Positions 40,215 through 52,644 of a stretch of DNA of 64,000 nt are shown piece by piece. Source of the DNA: Novosphingobium profundi. Lineage in GTDB: Bacteria > Pseudomonadota > Alphaproteobacteria > Sphingomonadales > Sphingomonadaceae. Each line of letters opens with the position of its first letter. The first letter of the stretch is position 1. The notes beneath the pieces are model-generated. The model saw nothing but the letters and a program-made list of their open reading frames with translations, was not told the origin of the DNA and ran no database searches. Position numbers and translations under genes: made by a program. The stretch lies in contig NZ_JABWCU010000007.1 in assembly GCF_018491765.1 (NCBI RefSeq), positions 1 to 64,000 on the forward strand, read 5' to 3'.

Positions 40215-41387
40215 TCACAAGCGCTTGAAACGCGCGACGAAAAAGCCGTCGGTTCCATCGCTTTCGGGCGACAGGCGCAGCCCCAGTCCTCGCGGAGTTC
40301 CCGCCGGCAGTTCGATCGTGTCGGCGCGCCAGCCCGGATTGCGGGCAAGGAAGCCCTCGACCTGTTCGGCACCTTCGACGTCGAGCAGCGAACAGGTCAC
40401 GAAGACAAGTCGCCCCTCCGGTTTCACCAGCGTCGCGGCAAGATCGAGCAGATGAGCCTGCGTTGCGGCGTAGCGCAGCAACTGCCGGTCGGTCAGGCGC
40501 CAGCGCGCCTCCGGATTGCGCCGCCAGGTGCCGGTCCCCGAACAGGGCGCATCGACCAGTACGGCATCGGCCTGGCCCACCAGTCCGGTGAGCGAGGCGG
40601 CCTCCTTGCCGGGGTTGAGCAGGATCGTCTCGATCGGGAAGGCCCCTGCCCGCTCGGCGCGCGGCGCGAGGCGCGAAAGCCGGGTGCGATCGCTGTCGCA
40701 AGCGACGAGCCGGCCCCGGTTCGCCATGCTCGCGGCAAGCGCGAGGGTTTTGCCCCCGGCACCCGCGCATAGATCGACGACCGTTTCGCCCGGCACCGCG
40801 CCAACCACCTCGCAGGTGAGCTGCGAGCCGGTGTCCTGCACTTCGATCGCACCGCGCGCATAAGCCTCGGTCGGCTCGATGCGGGTATCGGGAGGGTAAC
40901 GCCAGCCGTGCGCGGCGGCGGTCTTCTCTCCGCCCTCGGGAAGGTCCTCGATCGCCCCGACAAGCGTGTTGAGGCGCACGTCGAGCGGCGCGCGGTCAAG
41001 CAGATGCGCCGCCGCCTCCGCGCTGACGCCGCTGCGCGCGAGCCTCGCCATCAGCCAGTCGGGCGCGGCTCCACGCCCTGCGACAGGCTCGTCGGGCGTG
41101 ATCATCTCGGGCGCATGCCGCGTGCCGTCGAATAGAGCGGCGAGATCGGGGTTATCCTGGGCCACGCGCAACATCGCCGCGCGTCCCGAAACAGGGATCT
41201 CGCCGCAGACGCGGATCGCGCGGTACGTCAGCTCGCGCACCGCACGCCGGTCCTTGCTGCCCGCGAAACGGCGCGCGCGGAACCAGTCGGCGATGATGCG
41301 GTCCGCCGGCGCCCCATTGGCGCGGGCGGCCGCGATCACGCTATCGAGGATCTCGATCGCGGCCTGGACCCGGGCGGACGGCGTCAT
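40215..41387 (-). CDS. RsmB-family RNA (cytosine-C5)-methyltransferase
   Basis: A 390-residue protein with an N-terminal NusB-like helical domain (about 1-130) and a Rossmann methyltransferase domain. SAM motif I is VVDLCAGAGGKTL; motif IV DAPCSGTGTWRRNP and motif VI FVTCSLLDVEGAEQV carry the release and catalytic cysteines of m5C methyltransferases. E. coli RsmB methylates C967 of 16S rRNA; whether this is the orthologue cannot be settled here. It is followed by guaB on the same strand after a short gap. Confidence 0.88.
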   Translation of the reverse strand: MTPSARVQAAIEILDSVIAAARANGAPADRIIADWFRARRFAGSKDRRAVRELTYRAIRVCGEIPVSGRAAMLRVAQDNPDLAALFDGTRHAPEMITPDEPVAGRGAAPDWLMARLARSGVSAEAAAHLLDRAPLDVRLNTLVGAIEDLPEGGEKTAAAHGWRYPPDTRIEPTEAYARGAIEVQDTGSQLTCEVVGAVPGETVVDLCAGAGGKTLALAASMANRGRLVACDSDRTRLSRLAPRAERAGAFPIETILLNPGKEAASLTGLVGQADAVLVDAPCSGTGTWRRNPEARWRLTDRQLLRYAATQAHLLDLAATLVKPEGRLVFVTCSLLDVEGAEQVEGFLARNPGWRADTIELPAGTPRGLGLRLSPESDGTDGFFVARFKRL

Positions 41388-41398
41388 GGCCGCCCTCC

Positions 41399-44585
<3,187 letters not shown>

Positions 44586-44845
44586 CGATGAATCAGCTTG
44601 CTGTGGACACGGCTCGCCGCCGCGAAGCGGTCATTGCACAAGGCAGAGCGTTCCCGCAACGTCAGACTGTGCTGAAAACGCCACTTCGTCGCATTGCCTC
44701 CCGATGGAGCGGTGCAATCGTTTTGAAGGGAACCGGGACGCCACTCGGGATTTTCCCTCAACCGCCAAATCGTCTAGGTCGGACAGGTCGCCCGTGCGGG
44801 GCGCGCCTGAATCCATCAGGCCAGTCATCATAGGGGGCACCGATC

Positions 44846-45718
44846 ATGCGGCTCAACCGGTTCGATCCCAACTCCATCCGCGTGCGCAGCGAGGGCGGCG
44901 GCGGCGGTTTTCCCGGCGGTGGTGGCGGGAAGCTGGGCTGTGGCTCGCTCATCATCGTGGTGATCGCGGCGCTCGTCTTCGGGGTCGATCCCGGCCAGAT
45001 GCTCGGCACGCTCGAGGACGTCCAGCAGCAGATGCCAAGCCAGCCTGCCCAGCCCCGGGCCGGTTCGAACGATGCCGAGACGGTCTGCACGCAGAACGCC
45101 TATGCGCTCGAGGCCTGCAACGCGCTTTCCTCGCTCGATGCCACCTGGAAGCCGATCTTCCAGCAGGCGGGCGCCCGCTTCGAACAGCCCGAGCTCCACT
45201 TCTACACCGCACAGGTACGTTCGGGCTGCGGTGCGGCGCAAAGCGCGATGGGGCCGTTCTATTGCCCCGCCGACGAGGGCATCTACATCGACACCAGCTT
45301 CTACGACCAGCTCGAACGCCAGCTCGGCGCCAAGGGCGATTTCGCGCGCTACTACGTGATCGCTCATGAGTACGGGCACCATGTCCAGAAGATGACCGGG
45401 ATCGAAGCGCAAGTGCGCCGCGCGCAGAGCGCCAACCCCGCAAGGGCCAATGCACTCCAGGTCCGGATGGAACTCCAGGCGGACTGCTATGCCGGCGTCT
45501 GGGCCGGGCGCAACCGCGACCGCATCGAGCCGGGCGACATGGAGGAAGGCCTCACCGCCGCCAGCGCCATCGGCGACGACACCCTGCTGCGCAACGCAGG
45601 GCAAAGCGTGAACCCCGAGAAGTTCACCCACGGCACCAGCGCGCAGCGCATGGAGTGGCTCAAGCGCGGGCTCGAGAGCGGGAACGAGGACAGCTGTGAT
45701 ACGTTCGGATCATCGTAA
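44846..45718 (+). CDS. Neutral zinc metallopeptidase, YpfJ family
   Basis: A 290-residue protein with a Gly-rich N-terminus, one membrane span near 34-48 (LGCGSLIIVVIAALVFG) and a zinc-binding HEYGHHVQ at about 173-180, matching HExxH. LQADCYAGVWA supplies the third ligand region. FCPADEGIYIDTSFYD and GDDTLLRNAGQSVNPEKFTHG are family blocks. Function in the envelope is unknown. The start has a ribosome-binding site GGGGGC-type and the usual MRLNRFDPNS opening. Confidence 0.85.
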   Translation: MRLNRFDPNSIRVRSEGGGGGFPGGGGGKLGCGSLIIVVIAALVFGVDPGQMLGTLEDVQQQMPSQPAQPRAGSNDAETVCTQNAYALEACNALSSLDATWKPIFQQAGARFEQPELHFYTAQVRSGCGAAQSAMGPFYCPADEGIYIDTSFYDQLERQLGAKGDFARYYVIAHEYGHHVQKMTGIEAQVRRAQSANPARANALQVRMELQADCYAGVWAGRNRDRIEPGDMEEGLTAASAIGDDTLLRNAGQSVNPEKFTHGTSAQRMEWLKRGLESGNEDSCDTFGSS

Positions 45719-45807
45719 GGGGTTTACGAAACCCCGCCTTCAAAAATGACATCGCGCGCCGCCCCCGGGCCCTCGATCCGGACGCTCGACGCGCACCGTG
45801 GAGACCG

Positions 45808-46524
45808 ATGATGCCCTTGCCTGCCCGTTCCCTGCTGTCCTGCCTTGCCATCGTCACGCTGCCCCTCGCGCAGCCGGCGCTCGCCCGCCAGGACAGCCAG
45901 GACAAGGAGCCGATCACCAAGAACGATCCCTCCGCGCTCGACATTGCCAAGACCCCGGTCACCGACCTCAATCTCGACGGGAAAGAAATCCCGGCGGTCC
46001 TCGTCAAGGCGAGCCAGAATCCGTACGACCTCACCGGCCTCAAATCCTGCAAGCAGATTTCCGATGCGGTTCAGGAACTGTTCCTCGTGCTCGGGCCCGA
46101 CGTCGACATCCCCCAGGAGCAGCGCGATCGCATCAGCGCGGCGCGCGTGGCCAAGTGGGTGGTTTCCTCGTTCATTCCCTTTCGCGGTTTGATCCGCGAG
46201 ATTTCGGGGGCAAACGATCGCGAACGCAAGATCCGCGCGGCGATCCAGGCGGGCATGACCCGGCGCGGGTTTCTGAAGGGCATCGGCTCCTCGCGTGGCT
46301 GCGCCTACCCTGCGGCTCCTGCCACCGCTGCGGACATCGTGCGCATCGAAGCCGAACTCGACAGGGTCGAGGCCGAGCACAAGTCCGACGACGACAAGAA
46401 CCAGAGCAAGGCTGGCGACAAGGACGATAATCGCCGCCGCGAAACGGATGAGCGGCAAGGGCAGGAGCGTACCAGCAAGGGCGTTCCCATCGTCAACGAA
46501 CCGGTCGTTCAGCCGATCGGCTGA
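45808..46524 (+). CDS. Hypothetical secreted protein (238 aa)
   Basis: Starts MMPLPARSLLSCLAIVTLPLAQPALARQD, a signal peptide ending near residue 26. The mature protein has a helical domain (about 60-165, SDAVQELFLVLGPDVDIP...) and then a long low-complexity acidic/basic tail rich in Asp, Lys and Glu (DDDKNQSKAGDKDDNRRR). A Cys-containing RGCAYPAAP motif lies before the tail. No known domain is identified. It is convergent with the M56 peptidase gene, whose stop lies 20 bases away. Confidence 0.65.
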   Translation: MMPLPARSLLSCLAIVTLPLAQPALARQDSQDKEPITKNDPSALDIAKTPVTDLNLDGKEIPAVLVKASQNPYDLTGLKSCKQISDAVQELFLVLGPDVDIPQEQRDRISAARVAKWVVSSFIPFRGLIREISGANDRERKIRAAIQAGMTRRGFLKGIGSSRGCAYPAAPATAADIVRIEAELDRVEAEHKSDDDKNQSKAGDKDDNRRRETDERQGQERTSKGVPIVNEPVVQPIG

Positions 46525-46543
46525 CCGAGCGAACGAACACCTT

Positions 46544-48334
46544 TCAGTCGCGCTCGTAACCCTTGCGCGCCTCAGCGATCTCGTTGTCGATGTCGGCAAG
46601 CGCCTCGGCGCGGGCCTCGCCTTCAAGCCCCTTGTGCGCCGCCACGCTCGCGCGTGCACGCTCGAGAGCGGCCAGCGTGATCCGGGCGGTCGAAGTCGGC
46701 GCGCCGGTGCAGATCACCTGGCTCTGTCCGTTGCGCCCCGAAGAATTGCGCGGGGAATCCACCGCGCAGCGGCTGTCGATGACCATTTCCTGCATGATCG
46801 CGCGTCCGCCCTCGCCTCCGGCCTGCGAGATCCGGATGGTCTGGACCTTGCCCCCGTGCGAGGTGAACTCCTCGACCTTGGGTGCATGGGCCAGCGCCTG
46901 CTGCACCATCTGTTCGATCTGCGCCCCTTCGATACCGGCACGGCGTGCCTCGGCCACGGCGCGCGCGGCTTCGCTGCGGGCACGGACAGCTTCACCACGG
47001 GCGCGCGCAGCTTCACCCTGGGCGCGGGAGGCTTCGCCGCGAATGCGCGCAGCTTCGCCTTGGGCGCGGGCGGCTTCGCTGCGGGCACGGGCGGCCTCGG
47101 CGCTGGACCTCTCGCCATTGATGGCGGGAGGCACGGGCGGAACCGGCGGAACTGGCGGCAAGGGAGCAGCCAGCGGCAAGCGCGCAAGCGGTGCAGCGGC
47201 GAGGTTCGGCTCGGGCGCCGGCGGTGCAGGCGGCGTGGGTGCCGGAGGCGCGCTCGGCGCATCGGTCGGCAACACCGGCACCGGAGGGACCGGGGGCACG
47301 CCGTCGATCGTCTCGGGCTCGCCGTCGAAAGCGGCATAGCTGACCGTCGCGGTCATCGGCACGGCAACGAACGCGAGCGCGAAGAGGCTGCGCCCGGCAA
47401 CCTTGCGCCAACCTGGCACCTCGCTGCGGCGCAGCGCCTTGAGCCGCTGGATGATCGGCTTGTCGCCCGAAAGCCCGCCCGCCATCGGCGCCCCCAGCGT
47501 CAACTGGCCACGTCCCGCAAACGAGGCGATAAGCTGGCCATAGCGCGCCTTCTCGGCTCTCTCGCACCCGGCGACGACACGCGCATCGCAGGCGGCTTCC
47601 TGGTCGCCGCGCATGGCGCGCCAGGCTGCCCAGCCCAGCGGATTGAACCAGTGCAGCGCGAAGAGCGGCTGCATCGCCATGATCGCGAGGAGATCGCCTC
47701 CCGCATGGTGCTCGAGTTCATGGGCTATCGCGAAGTCGGAACTTTCCGAATCCACGCTGGCGAGGAATCCGAGTGGCAGCGCCACGACCTTGTCGAACAC
47801 CCCGAAGGCGAGCGGTGCGCCCGCGAGCGGGCTCTCGACGATCCGCACCCGTCCGGAGGTCGCCACCACCCGCGCATCGCGCAGGATCTGACGCCGCATC
47901 ATCTGGTAGTTCCAGGTGCGCCAGACGAGGAACGCAAGCGCTCCTCCCAACCAGAGGGCCATCAAGAGGTTCGTCCAAGGCAATGTGGCGAGCGCATCTC
48001 CAGCCGTTGGCGCCGAAACCGGAGGCGTCGTCGCCAAGGGAGCAAGGTCCGGGCTCAACGCGGCCGGAGCAAGTCCCTCGGTAACGGCCGGCGCCACCTC
48101 GCTCGCCGCCGCGCGGGTCTGTTCGACCCCGACGTGCAGTCCCGAGAGCCAGTGCGTAGGCGCCAGGGCGCGCGGCAACGACAGCGGCGGCATCACCAGC
48201 CGCACGAAAGGAAGCAACCACAAGGCATAGGCCGCCTGGGTACCGAACCACTGCGCCACCGGGCGGCGCGCGAGCAGCACCAGCGTCATCAGGACACCGG
48301 TCATCACGAAGGTATCGATCAGCCAATCGGTCAT
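46544..48334 (-). CDS. M56 family membrane metallopeptidase (BlaR1-like)
   Basis: A 596-residue protein with about four membrane spans and HELEHHAGGD, the HExxH zinc site of BlaR1/MecR1 antirepressors. The start at ATG 48334 overlaps the blaI-like stop. Residues about 380-430 are Pro/Val-rich, and about 400-470 contain roughly ten heptads of the form EAARAxG, a likely coiled coil or extended helix. No penicillin-binding sensor domain is present, so the signal is not obviously a beta-lactam. The pair should act as sensor-protease and repressor. Confidence 0.82.
   Translation of the reverse strand: MTDWLIDTFVMTGVLMTLVLLARRPVAQWFGTQAAYALWLLPFVRLVMPPLSLPRALAPTHWLSGLHVGVEQTRAAASEVAPAVTEGLAPAALSPDLAPLATTPPVSAPTAGDALATLPWTNLLMALWLGGALAFLVWRTWNYQMMRRQILRDARVVATSGRVRIVESPLAGAPLAFGVFDKVVALPLGFLASVDSESSDFAIAHELEHHAGGDLLAIMAMQPLFALHWFNPLGWAAWRAMRGDQEAACDARVVAGCERAEKARYGQLIASFAGRGQLTLGAPMAGGLSGDKPIIQRLKALRRSEVPGWRKVAGRSLFALAFVAVPMTATVSYAAFDGEPETIDGVPPVPPVPVLPTDAPSAPPAPTPPAPPAPEPNLAAAPLARLPLAAPLPPVPPVPPVPPAINGERSSAEAARARSEAARAQGEAARIRGEASRAQGEAARARGEAVRARSEAARAVAEARRAGIEGAQIEQMVQQALAHAPKVEEFTSHGGKVQTIRISQAGGEGGRAIMQEMVIDSRCAVDSPRNSSGRNGQSQVICTGAPTSTARITLAALERARASVAAHKGLEGEARAEALADIDNEIAEARKGYERD
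46955..47105 (-). repeat. In-frame 21-base repeats in the M56 gene (EAARAxG heptads)
   Basis: Short units of the form GCTTCGCC/CACGGGCGCGC recur about seven to ten times, each coding seven residues beginning EAAR. They are perfect enough to suggest recent expansion or contraction by slippage. Confidence 0.7.
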
Positions 48335-48726
48335 GATTTCAGCTCCTTGAGCAGGGCTTCGATTTCGGCAATGTCCTTGTCGGAAAGGGCTTCGGCCTGG
48401 GCCAGATGCGCAAAGAGCGGCGCCGCCCTGCCCCCGAACAGCCGGTCGACAAGACGGCGGCTCTCGGTGCCGACATAGTCCGCGCGCGCCATCGCCGGGC
48501 TGTAGAGAAAACGCTTGCCGTCGCGCTCGGTGGTGAGCGCCTGCTTGGTGACCAGACGCGCCAGCAGGGTCTTGACGGTGGGAAGCGACCAGCCCTTCGC
48601 CTCGCACACTTGCGCGCAGACATCCTGCGCCGATTGCGGCGCTTCACGCCAGAGCACTTCCATCACGGCGTGCTCGGCTTCGGAAATGCGATCGGGCGTA
48701 TCGGGCTTTTCGGACGCATCGGCCAA
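48331..48726 (-). CDS. BlaI/MecI/CopY-type transcriptional repressor
   Basis: A 131-residue winged-helix protein. The recognition helix area reads SLPTVKTLLARLVTKQALTTER, close to BlaI, followed by a dimerisation domain. Its stop overlaps the start of the M56 peptidase, so repressor and antirepressor are co-expressed. Two palindromes lie upstream and are likely its operators. In the paradigm, the membrane protease triggers cleavage of the repressor; here the regulated genes beyond this operon are unknown. Confidence 0.88.
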   Translation of the reverse strand: MADASEKPDTPDRISEAEHAVMEVLWREAPQSAQDVCAQVCEAKGWSLPTVKTLLARLVTKQALTTERDGKRFLYSPAMARADYVGTESRRLVDRLFGGRAAPLFAHLAQAEALSDKDIAEIEALLKELKS

Positions 48727-48740
48727 GGGAACGACTCCAT

Positions 48741-48776
48741 CGTTTACACATGTAAACGACTACGCCTGTAAACAGG
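48741..48776. promoter_or_regulatory. Tandem BlaI-type operators
   Basis: CGTTTACA-CA-TGTAAACG (48741-48758) is a perfect 8-bp inverted repeat, and CCTGT-AA-ACAGG (48765-48776) is a second, shorter palindrome sharing TGTAAAC. BlaI/MecI operators are built on TACA...TGTA dyads. The pair sits 15 bases upstream of the repressor start, fitting autoregulation. Confidence 0.65.
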
Positions 48777-48850
48777 ACAAGACAAGTCCCGCGACGTCGC
48801 CGGGCGGATACGGTATGCCGTTCGTCGATCCGACGACTATCCACAGTGTC

Positions 48851-49462
48851 TCACATCAGCGAGCGGATACCGCGCGAGAGTTTGCGCATGCCCAGCGCCA
48901 GCGCCACCAGGAACACCCCGCGTACGACGAAGCTGATCATCAGGATCACGGCGAGAAACGCGAGCCCCGTCGCCAGCGAAGAGAACAGCAGAACCAGCCC
49001 CAGGACGAGGTCGAGCAAGCCCATGAACAGGCGCCAGCCCCGGTCATGCTCGGCCTTCAAGGCCCAGACGACCTGGATCACGCCCGAAACCGCGAGCCAG
49101 GCCCCGATCGCCCAAACCAGCGACATCGCTCCCGCAACCGGGTTGAACAGCGCGAAGCCCCCGGCGATCAGCGCGATCACGCCAAGCGCGATCTCCAGCC
49201 AGCGCGCGCGCTGCGAGAGCGAGGTCGCGCCCGCTGCAATCGCCGCGATGCCATAGAAGACAAGAGTGAGCCCCACCATCAGTCCGGTCGCTACCCCGGC
49301 CACCACAGGGTTGGTGACCACGATCAGGCCGAAAACGAGCAACAGGACACCATAGGCGAGGACCCAGGGCCAGGCCTTGCCCGGCGCATGCGCCAGCGCG
49401 CCGAGCAAGGGATCCTTCTCGACGTCGGGGGTCAGCATCGGATCGATCGTTTCGCGTTCCAT
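48851..49462 (-). CDS. HdeD/DUF308-family membrane protein
   Basis: A 203-residue protein from ATG 49462 (AAAGGA upstream). It has six membrane spans arranged as three hairpins, with the DUF308 pattern LLVFGLIVVTNP, ALFNPVAGAM and LLDLVLGLVLL. HdeD in E. coli helps in acid resistance at high cell density; the same role here is not shown. The longer frame to 49561 adds an unlikely N-terminal extension. Confidence 0.82.
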   Translation of the reverse strand: MERETIDPMLTPDVEKDPLLGALAHAPGKAWPWVLAYGVLLLVFGLIVVTNPVVAGVATGLMVGLTLVFYGIAAIAAGATSLSQRARWLEIALGVIALIAGGFALFNPVAGAMSLVWAIGAWLAVSGVIQVVWALKAEHDRGWRLFMGLLDLVLGLVLLFSSLATGLAFLAVILMISFVVRGVFLVALALGMRKLSRGIRSLM

Positions 49463-49645
49463 GGCATCATCCTTTGGGTGCGCCGCGCACGCGCGCGTGC
49501 CGGTCAGGGTTTCGACCCGAGGATGCGCTCCGAACCGCTCCCAGGGCATAAGGTGAAACACCTAGAGCATGCCGGAAGTTGCCGTCTTCAGAGACTTTTC
49601 ATCGGCAAAACGCGGTTAACGCGGCCCCACTAAGTCCCATGCAAA

Positions 49646-49673
49646 GAGGGCCGCCTCTTGCGAGACGGCCCTC
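49646..49673 (-). terminator. Terminator of the sdh transcript
   Basis: GAGGGCCG (49646-49653) pairs with CGGCCCTC (49666-49673); the flank on the minus strand is TTTGC. It lies 31 bases past the sdhA stop and ends the sdhC-sdhD-sdhA unit. Confidence 0.75.
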
Positions 49674-49703
49674 CTTTCGATTTTGGTTATCCGACTTCGC
49701 GGA

Positions 49704-51524
49704 TCAGTACACGCGCGCCTTGGGCTTGATGTACTCGACGTCGTCGGTCAGCGTGAACTCGTGCACCGGACGGTAGTCGAGGCGAACTTCGCCGCCCTTG
49801 CCGCCCCAGCCGTTGAACCAGGCGGCGGTGTGCTTCATCCAGTTCGCGTCGTCGCGGTTGGGGAAGTCCTCGTGCGCGTGGGCGCCGCGGCTTTCCTTGC
49901 GGTTGTGCGCGCCGTGCAGCGTCACGGTCGCCTGGCTGATGAGGTTGTCCAGCTCCATCGTCTCGATGAGGTCGGAGTTCCAGATCAGGCCACGGTCCGA
50001 AACATGGATGTCTTCCATCTTCTTGTACGTGACGGCGAGCTTTTCCTTGCCCTCGGCCATCAGCTCGTCGGTACGGAACACGGCGGCGTGACCCGACATC
50101 GTGCGCTGCATCTCGGTGCGGATCTCGGCCGTGGGCGTGCCACCCTTGGCGTTGCGGAAGTGATCGAGGCGGGTAAGCGCCAGGTCCGCCGAATCCTTGG
50201 GCAGGTCCGGAGCCGCCGAAGCCGGGTCGACCAGCTCCTTGAGACGGTGACCGGCCGCGCGGCCGAACACGACAAGGTCGATCAGCGAGTTCGAGCCCAG
50301 GCGGTTCGCGCCGTGAACCGAGACGCAAGCCGCCTCGCCCACCGCGAAGAGGCCGGGGACGACCGTCTCGGGGTTGCCATCGGCGCCGATCGTCATGACC
50401 TCGCCGTGGTAGTTGGTCGGAATGCCGCCCATGTTGTAGTGGACGGTCGGAACCACGGGGAGCGGCTGGCGGGTCAGGTCGACACCGGCAAAGATCTTGC
50501 CGCTCTCGGTGATGCCCGGAAGACGCTCGGCCAGCACCTTGGGATCGATGTGATCGAGGTGCAGGTAGATGTGGTCCTTGTGCGGGCCGACGCCGCGGCC
50601 TTCGCGGATTTCCATGGCCATCGAACGCGAGACGACGTCACGCGAGGCAAGGTCCTTGGCCGAGGGCGCGTAGCGCTCCATGAAGCGCTCGCCTTCGGAG
50701 TTGGTGAGGTAGCCACCCTCGCCGCGCGCACCTTCGGTAATCAGCACGCCCGCGCCGTAGATGCCGGTCGGGTGGAACTGGACGAACTCCATGTCCTGCA
50801 TGCACAGCCCGGCGCGCAGAACCATGCCGCCGCCATCGCCGGTGCAGGTGTGCGCCGAAGTCGCGGTGAAGTAGCTGCGGCCATAGCCACCGGTCGCGAG
50901 CACCACGGCCTTCGAGCGGAAGCGGTGGATCGAGCCATCGTCCATGCACAGGGCGATCACGCCCACGCACTTGCCGTTGTCCATGATCAGGTCGATCGCG
51001 AAGTACTCGATGAAGAAGTCCGCGTCGTACTTCAGCGACTGCTGGTAGAGCGCGTGCAGCATGGCGTGACCGGTACGGTCGGCCGCGGCGCAAGTGCGCT
51101 GGACCGGCGGGCCTTCACCCATGTTCTGCATGTGGCCACCGAACGGACGCTGGTAGATCGTGCCGTCCGCGTTGCGGCTGAAGGGCACGCCGGCGTGCTC
51201 GAGCTCGTAGACCGCGGCGGGCGCTTCGCGCACCATGTATTCGATCGCGTCCTGGTCGCCCAACCAGTCCGACCCCTTGACGGTGTCGTACATGTGCCAG
51301 GTCCAGTGGTCGGGCGTGTTGTTCTTGAGGCTTGCCGCGATGCCGCCCTGCGCCGCCACGGTGTGGCTACGGGTGGGGAACACCTTGGTGATGCACGCGG
51401 TTTTGAGGCCAGCTTCGGCCGAGCCCATCGTGGCGCGAAGGCCCGAGCCGCCCGCGCCGACGACGACGGTGTCGTAAACGTGGTCGATGATCTTGTAGGC
51501 GGGACCAGTCTTATCCTGGGTCAT
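49704..51524 (-). CDS. sdhA: Succinate dehydrogenase flavoprotein subunit
   Basis: A 606-residue subunit that oxidises succinate to fumarate and reduces FAD. The nucleotide motif [12 protein letters not shown] is at residues about 22-33, and [13 protein letters not shown] contains the His that binds FAD covalently. [21 protein letters not shown] is the substrate region, and R-rich blocks near 280-300 and 400 are conserved. It follows sdhD with four bases between. The sdhB subunit gene is not within this cluster. Confidence 0.97.
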   Translation of the reverse strand: MTQDKTGPAYKIIDHVYDTVVVGAGGSGLRATMGSAEAGLKTACITKVFPTRSHTVAAQGGIAASLKNNTPDHWTWHMYDTVKGSDWLGDQDAIEYMVREAPAAVYELEHAGVPFSRNADGTIYQRPFGGHMQNMGEGPPVQRTCAAADRTGHAMLHALYQQSLKYDADFFIEYFAIDLIMDNGKCVGVIALCMDDGSIHRFRSKAVVLATGGYGRSYFTATSAHTCTGDGGGMVLRAGLCMQDMEFVQFHPTGIYGAGVLITEGARGEGGYLTNSEGERFMERYAPSAKDLASRDVVSRSMAMEIREGRGVGPHKDHIYLHLDHIDPKVLAERLPGITESGKIFAGVDLTRQPLPVVPTVHYNMGGIPTNYHGEVMTIGADGNPETVVPGLFAVGEAACVSVHGANRLGSNSLIDLVVFGRAAGHRLKELVDPASAAPDLPKDSADLALTRLDHFRNAKGGTPTAEIRTEMQRTMSGHAAVFRTDELMAEGKEKLAVTYKKMEDIHVSDRGLIWNSDLIETMELDNLISQATVTLHGAHNRKESRGAHAHEDFPNRDDANWMKHTAAWFNGWGGKGGEVRLDYRPVHEFTLTDDVEYIKPKARVY

Positions 51525-51528
51525 TCAA

Positions 51529-51909
51529 TCAGGCTCCCAGCGCGAGGCGAAGGACGCACAGGACGCCGAAGGCGGCGCCTGCGAATACGGCGAAGTTGAG
51601 CGCGACGAGGCACGCGAACTTGGTGCCGTGGTCGTGGACGTAGTCTTCCATCATGACCTGGACGCCAAGGCGAGCGTGCCAGAAGGTCGAGATGATGAGC
51701 AGCGCCATCGCGATGGCCGGGACCGGCTTGGACAGCCAGGCTTCGACCGAGATGTAGCTGAGGTCGCCGAGCAGCAGGATCGAGACGGCGAGCCAGATCA
51801 GCAGGAAGAGGTTGCCGACCGCGGTGAAGCGCTGGGTCAGCCAGTGATGCGCGCCGTGCTTGGCCGAGCCGAGGCCGCGCACGCGGCCGATGGAGGTTCC
51901 GTTACCCAT
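51529..51909 (-). CDS. sdhD: Succinate dehydrogenase membrane anchor subunit
   Basis: A 126-residue protein with three membrane spans and the family signatures KHGAHHWLTQRFTAV and FWHARLGVQVMMEDYVHDHGTK, which include the His that ligates haem b or lies near the quinone site. It follows sdhC after a 15-base gap and precedes sdhA directly. Confidence 0.93.
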   Translation of the reverse strand: MGNGTSIGRVRGLGSAKHGAHHWLTQRFTAVGNLFLLIWLAVSILLLGDLSYISVEAWLSKPVPAIAMALLIISTFWHARLGVQVMMEDYVHDHGTKFACLVALNFAVFAGAAFGVLCVLRLALGA

Positions 51910-51924
51910 GGTGCTTGTCCTTCC

Positions 51925-52317
51925 TCAGCGCAGCAGCAGGATCGCCCAGAAGGCGATGGTGAGAACGACACCGAGCACGGTGGTGAGGATCGACCAGGTG
52001 CGGTTGCCCTTGAGTTCGAAACCCGCGCCGATGTCGAGCACGAAGTGGCGAAGGCCGCTCATCATGTGGTTGAAGAAGCACCAGCTGATGCCGACCAGCA
52101 CGACGTAGCCGGGGATCGAGGTCATGCACTCGACCAGCTGCGCATAAGCAGCCGGGCCACTGGCGAGCGCGCCCAGCCACCACAGCAGCAGCGCGAGTCC
52201 GACCACGAGGCCATGCCCGCTCACGCGGTGCATGATCGAGACGAACATATGCGGCCCCCAGCGCCAGATCTGGAGGTGCGGCGATAACGGACGGTTCTTG
52301 CTACCGGCGGTGGCCAT
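51925..52317 (-). CDS. sdhC: Succinate dehydrogenase cytochrome b556 subunit
   Basis: A 130-residue protein from ATG 52317. RPLSPHLQIWRWG and SIMHRVSGHGL are the quinone-site and second-helix motifs, and FFNHMMSGLRHFVLDIG carries the haem b His. It has three membrane spans. An upstream in-frame ATG at 52383 lacks a ribosome-binding site. The first gene of the sdhC-D-A operon, transcribed leftwards. Confidence 0.93.
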   Translation of the reverse strand: MATAGSKNRPLSPHLQIWRWGPHMFVSIMHRVSGHGLVVGLALLLWWLGALASGPAAYAQLVECMTSIPGYVVLVGISWCFFNHMMSGLRHFVLDIGAGFELKGNRTWSILTTVLGVVLTIAFWAILLLR

Positions 52318-52644
52318 GTCCTTGCGAATCCCCTTGCCTGCGGCAGCCCTGTGCGCTGCCCTAGTCGAAGTCCCCTTAGTCATTTCGTTGCAGCGCGCAA
52401 GTTCCACGCGCGCCCGGCGCGCCGTTGAATGAAGGAATTGTGCCGCAGCGCAGCGGCAAGTTTCGCATGCGCACTCCCGCTCGGCGCATTCGCGACGTAC
52501 CGTCCGGCGCATCCGCGCCTTCGCGTGTCGTATCACCCTACCTGCCTCCCGACTGGACAGCCGCCTCGCCAGCGCCTAGGCGCGCGATGGTGATGGTGGC
52601 TCCCTCCCGGGGGCTCCCCCGAGCGACGAGACAGGATTGCCCCC

